Positions 8,987-15,743 of a stretch of 27,729 nucleotides of DNA are shown here, piece after piece. The DNA is from CAVYPR01 sp052145775. GTDB lineage: Bacteria; Actinomycetota; Acidimicrobiia; Acidimicrobiales; RAAP-2. The notes under the pieces were generated by a model. It was not told where the DNA came from and did not search any database. It saw only the letters and a program-made list of their open reading frames with translations. The first letter of the stretch is position 1, and the number at the start of each line of letters is the position of its first letter. Position numbers and translations under genes: made by a program. The stretch lies in the NCBI GenBank assembly GCA_052145775.1, contig JBKQNY010000089.1, forward strand, positions 1 through 27,729, in the 5' to 3' direction.

Positions 8987-10278
8987 GATTGCCGCCGTCC
9001 CGCTGGGAGGCCGGCGAGATCGGCGCCGGTCGTTCCCCGCTCGCTCCGACGCGTGCCCCGGGAGCGCACGGCGGTGTCAACGCCCGCGGACGTAGCTTCG
9101 GCCCGCAGCGCCCCCACGGTGCAGCGCTCGCGACCCCGGCGAGATATCGGGCCGTAGCGGAACAGGCGCATGGCGTTCGTGTGGGTGATCATGTCGACCT
9201 CGTCGTCGGGGAGGCCGGCCAGCGACTTGGCCAGACGCTCCGGCGACTCCGGCCAGGTGCAGTCGGAGTGCGGGTAGTCGCACTCCCAGGTCATGTTCTC
9301 AAGTCCCACGTTGTGGCGGAGGGTGACCCCCACCGGGTCATCGATGAAGCAGGTGATGAACCGCTCTTTGAATACCTGGCTGGGCAGGCGGTCGCCGAAG
9401 TCCTGCCCGGTCCAGCGATGATGGTGCTCGTAGGTGTAGTCGATCCGCTCCAAGAAGTACGGCACCCATCCGGTCCCGCCCTCGACGAGGGCGAATCGAA
9501 GATCTGGGAAGGTCCGCGGCACACGTGACCAGATCAAGTCGGCAGCAGCCTGAACGATGTTCATCGGCTGCAGGGTGATGAGCACGTCGATGGGCGCGTC
9601 CATGGCGGTGATGACGAGCTGTGACGACGACCCGATGTGCAGACAGATGACGACATCGGCCTCCTGGCAGGCGGTCCAGAAGGGATCCCAGTGAGAACTG
9701 TGGAAGCTCGGGTAGCCGAGCCGTTCGGGGTTCTCCGAAAACGTGACCGCGTGACAGCCACGAGCCGCGAGCCGCCGCACCTCGGCTGCGGCGAGCTCAG
9801 GGTCCCAGAGCACGGGGAGAGCGCAGGGAATGAAGCGGCCGGGCGCCGCACCGCACCATGCATCGAGGTGCCAGTCGTTGTAGGCACGGATCATGGCGAG
9901 GGCCTGGTCTTTGTCGGCACTACTGGCGAACAGCTGTCCGCAGAACTGGGCGACCGACGGGAAGTTGAGCGAACCGAGCACGCCGTTGGCGTTCATGTCC
10001 TTGACCCGCTCGCCGACGTCGTAGCACCCGGCTCGCATCTCCGCGAACGAGGTCGGTTCGATGCCGTACTCCTCCAGTGGTCTTCCGACCACCGCGTTGA
10101 GGCCAACGTTGGGAAGGCGGCGACGGTCGTACGTCCAGAAGTCGGTGCCGTCGGGCTGGTGCTCGACTTTGGGAGCCAGGTCGCGGTACTTGGCCGGCAG
10201 GTGGGGCTCCAGGAAGCCCGGCGGCTCTACGACGTGGTCGTCGACGCTGACGAGAATCAGGTCGTCTACGTCCACCAC
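8983..10278 (-). CDS. Amidohydrolase_2 (ACMSD-like) family protein B
   Basis: This 431-residue TIM-barrel metal-dependent hydrolase or decarboxylase is of the amidohydrolase_2 type. Motifs: SVDDHVVEPP near residues 11-20 (DxH instead of the classical HxH), CLHIGSS with a metal-ligand histidine, ALVEGGTGWVP, and WECDYPHSD with the catalytic/metal aspartate. The end CTVGALRAEA is typical, but about 34 basic residues follow it, an unusual tail. GTG at 10278 or 10275 is the start. The gene begins 5 bp after the stop of amidohydrolase A and overlaps the P450 start as GTGA. Family members hydrolyse C-C, C-N or C-O bonds or decarboxylate aromatic acids. Here it may act on the product of the oxygenases, or on an entry substrate; the reaction cannot be deduced from sequence. 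Confidence 0.85.
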   Translation of the reverse strand: MVDVDDLILVSVDDHVVEPPGFLEPHLPAKYRDLAPKVEHQPDGTDFWTYDRRRLPNVGLNAVVGRPLEEYGIEPTSFAEMRAGCYDVGERVKDMNANGVLGSLNFPSVAQFCGQLFASSADKDQALAMIRAYNDWHLDAWCGAAPGRFIPCALPVLWDPELAAAEVRRLAARGCHAVTFSENPERLGYPSFHSSHWDPFWTACQEADVVICLHIGSSSQLVITAMDAPIDVLITLQPMNIVQAAADLIWSRVPRTFPDLRFALVEGGTGWVPYFLERIDYTYEHHHRWTGQDFGDRLPSQVFKERFITCFIDDPVGVTLRHNVGLENMTWECDYPHSDCTWPESPERLAKSLAGLPDDEVDMITHTNAMRLFRYGPISRRGRERCTVGALRAEATSAGVDTAVRSRGTRRSERGTTGADLAGLPAGRRQS

Positions 10279-10283
10279 AGCCC

Positions 10284-11483
10284 CTACCCGGCCACCGGCT
10301 GGGCGACCATGAGGTCGCGCAGGTTCGTACCCATGATCTTCGACGTCAGGTCGGCTCCAACGCCGGCTTCCCCGAGCATGTCGGCGAACGTACGGGGCTC
10401 TTCCAACCCCTCGGGGTGGGGGTAGTCCGAGCCGAAGACGATGTGCTCGGCGGGCAGATAGTCGACGACGGCATGCATGTCCTCCTCGGCGAAGGGCATG
10501 TGCCAGAAGTGGCGGTTGAACGTCTCAACGGGGTTCTCCGCGAAGTCTCCCGGCCGCTTGTGGTACGCCACCTCAAGGTGATGTTGCAGCCGCGGCACCC
10601 AACTGGTGCCGGTCTCGATGAAGGCGACGCGCACGCCCGGAAAGCGGTTGAAGAGCCCGTGAGCGACGAGCGAGGCTGCGGTGTCGTATGCCGGGCGGGA
10701 TTCCTCACCGACGACGATGCGGAAGGCGCTCTGCACGAACGGCAGGAACTCGTCCCTGCCACCCTCCCAGTCGGAGACGTAGCGGTCGTAGCCCGAGTCC
10801 GAGGCATGCATCATCACCGGGATGCCGGCCTCCTGTACCAGGCGCCAGAAGGGGTCGAAGCGGCGGTCCGCCGGTGAAACGGACGATCCACTTAACGTCG
10901 GAACCGGTGCCGGACGGACCAGGACGGTCTTTGCTCCGTTCTCGAGCACGAACTCGAGCTCCGCTACCGCCTTGTCGACGATTGGCAACGTGATGACCGG
11001 GGTGGTGAAGATTCGGTCCTTGTAGTTGAAGGTCCATTCGTCGAGCATCCAGCGGTTGAACGCGTGGACGGCTTCGTGGATCAGCTCGACGTCGTCGCGG
11101 CAGTGCTCCTCGATCACGCTCGCAAGGGTCGGGAACATCAGCGTGGCATCGACGCCCTGCGCGTCCATCAGCTGGAGGCGCTTGGCCGGGTTCCGGAACT
11201 CGTCCCGACAGCGGATCGGTTCCGCCAGCTCGCGCAGGCTCTTGCCCAGTGGGTTCACCCCCCTGAAGTAATCGGCCCACGCTCCCGGCGACGCCACGAC
11301 GTCGAAGGTGGCGTTCGGGATGTACTCGCTGATGCGCCCTCGCAGGACGAGCTTCTTACGCCCGTCCACCTCGACGTACCGGATCGCCGATCGGTACTGC
11401 TCGGGCAGGTAGCGAGTGAAGGACTCCGTCGTCTCGTAGAAGTGGTTGTCCGCATCGAACAGCTTGTATTCCGTCTCCGTCAC
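10284..11483 (-). CDS. Amidohydrolase_2 family protein A, first gene of the operon
   Basis: This is a 399-residue amidohydrolase_2 protein. Motifs: FDADNHFYE (Asp12 and His14 of the DxH metal site), MMHASDSGYD with a metal-ligand histidine, FIETGTSWVPRL, and FGSDYPHPEG. I chose GTG at 11483: GGAGG at 11494-11490 is six bases upstream. The frame extends further upstream to a TTG at 11534, but that lies at the predicted transcription start and has no ribosome site. The next GTG at 11486 is an alternative. It is paralogous to protein B, and pairs of this family often occur with P450s in actinobacterial catabolic operons. It leads the five-gene operon and is presumably the most highly expressed. 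It ends with TAG at 10284, 5 bp before the next start. Confidence 0.85.
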   Translation of the reverse strand: MTETEYKLFDADNHFYETTESFTRYLPEQYRSAIRYVEVDGRKKLVLRGRISEYIPNATFDVVASPGAWADYFRGVNPLGKSLRELAEPIRCRDEFRNPAKRLQLMDAQGVDATLMFPTLASVIEEHCRDDVELIHEAVHAFNRWMLDEWTFNYKDRIFTTPVITLPIVDKAVAELEFVLENGAKTVLVRPAPVPTLSGSSVSPADRRFDPFWRLVQEAGIPVMMHASDSGYDRYVSDWEGGRDEFLPFVQSAFRIVVGEESRPAYDTAASLVAHGLFNRFPGVRVAFIETGTSWVPRLQHHLEVAYHKRPGDFAENPVETFNRHFWHMPFAEEDMHAVVDYLPAEHIVFGSDYPHPEGLEEPRTFADMLGEAGVGADLTSKIMGTNLRDLMVAQPVAG

Positions 11484-11537
11484 CACTGACCTCCCTGTTC
11501 CGCCGGGTCTCCTGACACACGACCTACGTTTCAATGG

Positions 11538-11566
11538 ATGCTAAAACCTACAGTTCCTACAGTCAA
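11538..11566 (-). promoter_or_regulatory. Predicted sigma-70-type promoter with operator-like direct repeat
   Basis: On the minus strand TTGACT (11566-11561) and TAGCAT (11543-11538) are 17 bp apart, followed by about 48 bp of leader to the GTG at 11483. The spacer contains a tandem repeat, on the plus strand CCTACAG-TT-CCTACAG (11547-11562), which overlaps the -35 edge. The stretch is AT-richer than its surroundings. A regulator bound there would compete with RNA polymerase; the Rrf2 protein of the operon is one candidate. Confidence 0.55.
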
Positions 11567-11698
11567 GAACGATAGAATGATTTCGATCTGCGGTACCCCG
11601 TTCAGCTTCCTTGTCACTGCGGTCCGGGCCCCTTAGATCGCCCGGGCTGATCGACGGGGTCGCCGGTCGGCCAGCGGCGCCTTGGGGCCACTGGCGCA

Positions 11699-11959
11699 GA
11701 CATGGGATTGCCGAACCCTCAGCTTTCCCGACACGGCCCAGGCCTCGTCCACCACCACGAGCGTGTGGATACCCCCAGGTCCGTCACAATCGGCTTGGCG
11801 GGCCAGGGTCGCCTGGAGCCAGGCGGTGGCGCAGGCCATCAGCACGCCGAGGGCCGCCGAGTTGTAGAGAGCAGAGAGATCGAGGACCACCAAGGGTCCC
11901 GAGAGGTCCAATCCCGCCGTCGTGGGACCGTCGAATATGCCCCGGTGGTCGGCGTGGAC
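11699..11959. repeat. Direct repeat copy 2 (VirB4 fragment)
   Basis: This is the partner of 4047-4307: same orientation, no net gaps, about 82% identity by manual count. Together the copies bracket the whole amidohydrolase-P450-monooxygenase-Rrf2 operon. Confidence 0.85.
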
Positions 11960-11965
11960 GAGCAA
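11699..11965 (-). pseudogene. Second VirB4-like ATPase fragment
   Basis: The fragment encodes LVHADHRG.FDGPTTAGLDLSG through LVVVDEAW and KLRVR. It covers only the stretch up to and just past Walker B of the same ATPase as at 4056-5129, with Walker A missing. After KLRVR the frame runs about 20 more codons into unrelated sequence. It begins 15 bp after the SDR stop and has no start signal, so it is a dead remnant. Its 3' junction matches that of the longer copy. Confidence 0.75.
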
Positions 11966-11980
11966 GTACAGGCCCTGGCC

Positions 11981-13087
11981 TCAGCCGGCGCCGGTCGGTC
12001 GGGGGATCCCGACCCCGGTGCGCCGGGCGCACCAGACCAAAAGGGCCTCGCCGTCGGTCGGTGTGTCGTGACCGGTCACCGGGAATCGGTATTCCGACCG
12101 CCGGTGCCGGTCGTGGTACCAACCGGCGCGGGGCACCGGCCTTGACTGCGCCCTGGCCTCGGCGGCCGGGCCGCCGCCGGCCAGCCACACCACGGTGTCG
12201 GCCCCCTCCGCCGGGGTGCGCAACAGCGGCCGCCACCACCGGCGGAACCGGGGAAGTCCCGACTCGAGGCCCGGGGTGTCCACCCAGCCCGGGTGCATGG
12301 CGTAGCTGGCCACCCGGGCGGGAGCGAAGCACTCGGCCCAGGCCGCCGCCAGCACCAGCTGCGCCCGCTTGGCCCGGGCGTAGGCCGTGACTCCGTCGTA
12401 GTCGTCTGGCGCCATCTCCAGCCGGTCCAGGTCGAAGCGCTGGGCGTACATCCCGCCCGAGCTAACCGTGACGATCGTCGGCGGTGCGGCGCCGTCGGCC
12501 GCGGAACTCGCACCGCCGGCCGGCACGGCAGCACGGTCCCCGGCCGCCCAGAGCAGCGGGGCCAGCGCCGCCGTCAACACGTAGGGCCCGAGGATGTGGG
12601 TGGCCACCGTCCGCTCGGCGCCGTCCGCGCTGCGCTGGTAAGCCCGGGTCAGGCTGCCGGCGTTGTGCACAAGGGCGTCCAGGCGGTCGCACTCGTCGGC
12701 CAGCTGCGCCCCGACGGCCATTACCGCCGCTGCGTCGGAGAGGTCGGCCAGGTGCAGCCGGGCCTCTCCCGAACCCGCCACCCGCACTTGCTCGAGGGCT
12801 GCGGCGCCCCGCCGGCCGTCCCGACCGACGAGGTGGACGTCGGCGCCCAGTGCGGCCAGCGCGCTGGCCGCGGCCAGGCCGATGCCCGACGTGGCGCCGG
12901 TCACCAACACCACCCGGCCGTCCTGGCGGTCCGGCTGCTCCCAGTGCTCTAGCCAGCGGCGCCCGGCGATCCCGAGCCGGCTGAAGCTCGGGGCGACGAC
13001 GGCTTCGGCCACGGTGTCGAAGGCCCGGGCCAGCAAGGTCGGCCGGCGGGTGTCCGCGGGGGTGGGGTCCGGCACACCTCTCAGCAC
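11981..13087 (-). CDS. Short-chain dehydrogenase/reductase (SDR)
   Basis: This NAD(P)-dependent oxidoreductase of about 368 residues resembles DHRS/retinol-dehydrogenase-like SDRs. Motifs (counted from GTG 13087): cofactor glycine motif TGATSGIG (63-70), HNAG (141-144), catalytic Ser near 209 in VTVSSGG, and YARAK (Tyr236, Lys240). About 50 residues precede the Rossmann fold, including a tryptophan-containing helix RRWLEHWEQP. The start is uncertain: GTG 13087 overlaps the SRPBCC stop by 7 bp and suggests coupling, whereas GTG 13075 has AGAGG directly before it. It is co-transcribed with the SRPBCC gene and divergent from the FAD oxidoreductase-DUF1365-methyltransferase operon, so a role in the same lipid modification is plausible. 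The gene ends 15 bp before the VirB4 remnant. Confidence 0.85.
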   Translation of the reverse strand: MLRGVPDPTPADTRRPTLLARAFDTVAEAVVAPSFSRLGIAGRRWLEHWEQPDRQDGRVVLVTGATSGIGLAAASALAALGADVHLVGRDGRRGAAALEQVRVAGSGEARLHLADLSDAAAVMAVGAQLADECDRLDALVHNAGSLTRAYQRSADGAERTVATHILGPYVLTAALAPLLWAAGDRAAVPAGGASSAADGAAPPTIVTVSSGGMYAQRFDLDRLEMAPDDYDGVTAYARAKRAQLVLAAAWAECFAPARVASYAMHPGWVDTPGLESGLPRFRRWWRPLLRTPAEGADTVVWLAGGGPAAEARAQSRPVPRAGWYHDRHRRSEYRFPVTGHDTPTDGEALLVWCARRTGVGIPRPTGAG

Positions 13088-13515
13088 GACAAGGCTCGCC
13101 GCAGTCCGGCTGCCGCCCGGTCGCCGATTCGCCGGAAGGCAACGCCCAAAAGAGGCATGAAGATGAGGCCCGCCCCGTGCAAGGTCAGTGTCGCCCTGTA
13201 GGTCAGGTACGAACCGCCGCCCTCGGCCGCCGTCACCTCGACCACGTCGACCGAGCGCAGCGAGGTGTTCTCCGCCGAGAGCACGACCCGCCGGGGTGGC
13301 TCGAACTCGGTGATGCGGTATTCGAGCGGGACCTCGCGTCCGAACGCTTTCACTGTCAACCGGTAGCGCGCGCCGAGCCTGGGGGCACCCGCCGTGAGGG
13401 GAGCAGCGGCGATGACCCCGGGGTCCCACTCGGCGGCGGTGGAAAACCGGGCCAGGTAGCCGAAGACCTCTTCGGGGGGCTTGGGGGAGGTGAGGTGCAC
13501 GGAGTAGGTGACCAT
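13081..13515 (-). CDS. SRPBCC (START/polyketide-cyclase-like) protein
   Basis: This is a 144-residue single-domain protein. The opening VTYSVHLTSPKPPEEVFGYLARFSTAAEWDPGV is typical of SRPBCC helix-grip proteins (strand, then a PEEVFxYLxxF helix, then a W-D-P loop), followed by LGARYRLTVKAFG and ITEFEPPRRVVL strands. The fold makes a hydrophobic cavity and usually binds lipids or other hydrophobic ligands. A conserved GAGLIFMPLLGVAF segment near the C-terminus is hydrophobic but short for a membrane span. ATG 13515 lies only six bases after a palindrome whose half reads TAAAAT, so the message is probably leaderless. It overlaps the SDR gene downstream. Function in the lipid locus is inferred from position only. 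Confidence 0.8.
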   Translation of the reverse strand: MVTYSVHLTSPKPPEEVFGYLARFSTAAEWDPGVIAAAPLTAGAPRLGARYRLTVKAFGREVPLEYRITEFEPPRRVVLSAENTSLRSVDVVEVTAAEGGGSYLTYRATLTLHGAGLIFMPLLGVAFRRIGDRAAAGLRRALSC

Positions 13516-13521
13516 GGCACT

Positions 13522-13537
13522 ATTTTAGTACTAAAAT
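13522..13537. promoter_or_regulatory. Perfect 16-bp palindrome in a divergent promoter
   Basis: ATTTTAGTACTAAAAT is a perfect dyad in the 75-bp gap between the SRPBCC and FAD-oxidoreductase starts. Each arm supplies a TAAAAT hexamer, one per strand. Leftward, TAAAAT (13527-13522) ends 6 bp before the ATG, which fits a leaderless start. Rightward, TAAAAT (13532-13537) has GTGACC 18 bp upstream (13508-13513) and leaves about 47 bp of leader. A dimeric repressor bound here would shut both operons. Confidence 0.7.
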
Positions 13538-13590
13538 CTGCCAACAGCTAGGGAACCATTCCGGCATCCCCGGCGGCACGGAGGGAGAGC

Positions 13591-14844
13591 ATGCGGATCG
13601 CCATCATCGGCAGTGGGGTATCGGGCCTGGTGTGTGCTCACTTGTTGCACCCTCACCACGACGTGGTGCTCTTCGAGACCGACGGGCGTCCCGGAGGCCA
13701 CTCCCACACTCATCGCGTCGAACTTCCCGAGCTGACGGCCGAGGTGGACACCGGCTTCCTCGTCTACAACACCCGGACCTACCCCCTGTTCTGCCGCCTC
13801 CTCGACCGCCTGGATGTGGCCACCCAGCCGAGCGACATGTGCTTCAGCGTCTCCGACGAGCGAACCGGCCTGGAGTGGCGGGGCACCTCGACCAACACCG
13901 TCTTCGCCCAGCGGCGCAACCTGATACGCCCCGAGTTCCTGCGCATGCTGGCCGACGTGGCCCGCTTCAACCGCCTGGCCATGGGCCTCCTGGAGAACCC
14001 GCCCGCCGACCACGTGACGCTCGAGGAGGTCCTCGAGCCCCACCGCTGGTCGGCGGCGTTCCGCGACTGGTACCTGGTGCCGCTGGGCTCATCGATCTGG
14101 TCGGCCGACCCCGGCACCTTCAGCCGGATCCCGGCGGCCACGTTCGCCCGCTTCTTCGAGCGCCACGGGTTGCTAGGCCTGCGCGACCAGCCGAGCTGGC
14201 GCACGGTGACCGGCGGGTCGCAGCGCTACGTCGAGGCCATCCTGGCCCCCCTGCGGGACGAGGGCCGACTGCGCCTGGGCGCCCCGGTCGACAAGATCCG
14301 TCGCCGTCCCGACGCGGTCGAGCTGGTCGGTCCGACGGGGCCCGAGGAATTCGACCACGTCGTCGTGGCCACCCATAGCGATCAGGCCTTGCGTCTTCTC
14401 TCCGACGCCGACTCGGCCGAACGGGAGGTCCTCGGCGCCATCCGCTACCAACCCAACCGAGCCACCCTGCACACCGACACCGCCCCGATGCCCCGCACCA
14501 GGAGGGCCTGGGCCAGCTGGAACTACCACCGGCCGGCGGAGGGGAGCGACCGGGCCACCCTCACCTACCACCTCAACCAGCTCCAGGGAATTCCGTCAGC
14601 CACCCCGGTGCTGGTGACGCTCAACCGCGACGACGCCGTCGACCCGGCCACCGTCATCGCCCGCATGGACTACACACATCCAATCCTCGACCCTGCCGCC
14701 GTGGCCGCCCAGGCCCGACGGCACGAGATCAGCCACGGTCGACGGCGCACCTGGTACTGCGGGGCCTACTGGGGCTACGGCTTCCACGAGGACGGGGTGC
14801 GCAGCGCCGTCGAGGTCTGCACGGCGCTCGGGGTGGCGCTGTGA
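13591..14844 (+). CDS. FAD-dependent amine-oxidase/desaturase-like oxidoreductase (COG2907-like)
   Basis: This is a 417-residue flavoprotein. The N-terminal Rossmann motif MRIAIIGSGVSGLVCAHLL (GSGVSG 7-12) and acidic FETDGRPGGHSHTH bind FAD. The substrate lobe holds DTGFLVYN, LGSSIWSADP and VTGGSQRYV, and the C-terminal FAD contact is YWGYGFHEDGV. These features match the family that lies beside DUF1365 and cyclopropane-synthase-like genes in many bacteria. Relatives in alphaproteobacteria belong to sigmaE/ChrR singlet-oxygen regulons, and the desaturase of furan fatty acid synthesis (UfaD) may belong here; that link is from memory. ATG 13591 has GGAGG upstream. The stop overlaps the next start as GTGA. 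It probably oxidises or desaturates phospholipid acyl chains. Confidence 0.85.
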   Translation: MRIAIIGSGVSGLVCAHLLHPHHDVVLFETDGRPGGHSHTHRVELPELTAEVDTGFLVYNTRTYPLFCRLLDRLDVATQPSDMCFSVSDERTGLEWRGTSTNTVFAQRRNLIRPEFLRMLADVARFNRLAMGLLENPPADHVTLEEVLEPHRWSAAFRDWYLVPLGSSIWSADPGTFSRIPAATFARFFERHGLLGLRDQPSWRTVTGGSQRYVEAILAPLRDEGRLRLGAPVDKIRRRPDAVELVGPTGPEEFDHVVVATHSDQALRLLSDADSAEREVLGAIRYQPNRATLHTDTAPMPRTRRAWASWNYHRPAEGSDRATLTYHLNQLQGIPSATPVLVTLNRDDAVDPATVIARMDYTHPILDPAAVAAQARRHEISHGRRRTWYCGAYWGYGFHEDGVRSAVEVCTALGVAL

Positions 14845-15743
14845 GCGGCCGACCGGGTGGCGCGGTGCCCGGGGAGACGTTGGAGGTGACCGCCTCGGAG
14901 GCCCCCTGGCCGGCCGAGGGGACCGACGGCCAGCGCAGCGCGCTCTACGAGGGGACCCTCCTCCATCGGCGTTTCGGCCCGGGACCCGAGCACTCCTTCC
15001 GATACCCGGTGGCCATATGCCTGCTCGACCTGGCCGAGGTGGACCAGGTCACCGCCCGCCACCCATGGGCGTCGCAACGCCACCCCGCACCGCTGCACTT
15101 CCGTCGGCGCGACTTCCTGGGCGACCCGGCCCTCCCCCTCGACCATGCGGTGCGCGACCTGGTCGAGTGCCGCACCGGCCGCCGCCCAGACGGCCCGGTG
15201 GCCCTATTGGCCAACCTGCGCACCTGGGGCTGGCTGTTCAACCCGAACAGCCTGTACTTCTGCGCCGGGCCCGCGGGAAGCGACGGGCCCGGCGGCATCA
15301 CCCATCTGGTGGCCGAGGTCCAGAACACCCCGTGGCACGAGCGGACCACCTACGTGGTGGGCGAGCCCGGAGAGCACCGGTTCCCCAAGGCCCTCCACGT
15401 GTCACCGTTCCTCCCAATGGAGGTCGACTACCGGCTGCGCTACGGCGCACCCGGACCGAGGCTGGACGTCTCGCTCGACGTACTCGACGGCACGGCGCGC
15501 CTCTTCACGGCCCACCTGTCCCTTCACCGCCGCCCGCTCGACCGGGCCTCCATCGGTCGCCTACTGCGCGCTACCCCGCTCTCCACCCATCGTGTATCCG
15601 CCGGCATCTACCTGCAGGCGGCCCGGCTGCACCGGCGCGGCGCACCCTTCTTCACCCACCCGTCCAAGCGGCTGTCGGCCTGCACGGCGGGACCCGTCGG
15701 AACGCCGACCGCCACGGCCCGTCCGACCGCAGGCCCGTCATGA
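14841..15743 (+). CDS. DUF1365 family protein
   Basis: This 300-residue protein has the DUF1365 signature: SALYEGTLLHRRF.P..HSFRYPV (about 35-60), HFRRRDFLGD, LLANLRTWGWLFNPNSLYFC, VAEVQNTPWHERTTYV, and FPKALHVSPFLPM. Family biochemistry is unsettled, but it is almost always encoded between the COG2907-like flavoprotein and a cyclopropane-synthase-family methyltransferase, as here. The GTG start overlaps the upstream stop (14841-14844) and the TGA overlaps the next ATG (15740-15743), so the three genes form one coupled operon. About 35 N-terminal and 25 C-terminal residues fall outside the conserved part and are rich in Gly, Pro and Thr. A role in acyl-chain modification is inferred from context. 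Confidence 0.88.
   Translation: MSGRPGGAVPGETLEVTASEAPWPAEGTDGQRSALYEGTLLHRRFGPGPEHSFRYPVAICLLDLAEVDQVTARHPWASQRHPAPLHFRRRDFLGDPALPLDHAVRDLVECRTGRRPDGPVALLANLRTWGWLFNPNSLYFCAGPAGSDGPGGITHLVAEVQNTPWHERTTYVVGEPGEHRFPKALHVSPFLPMEVDYRLRYGAPGPRLDVSLDVLDGTARLFTAHLSLHRRPLDRASIGRLLRATPLSTHRVSAGIYLQAARLHRRGAPFFTHPSKRLSACTAGPVGTPTATARPTAGPS

Noticed and set aside
13088..13429. Upstream extension of the SDR frame to 482 codons
   Set aside because: It lies inside the SRPBCC gene and has no domain. Starts at 13087 or 13075 fit better.
15017..15739. Upstream extension of the methyltransferase frame to 680 codons
   Set aside because: It overlaps DUF1365 throughout and is Pro/Arg-rich. ATG 15740 gives the normal family length with a stop-start overlap.
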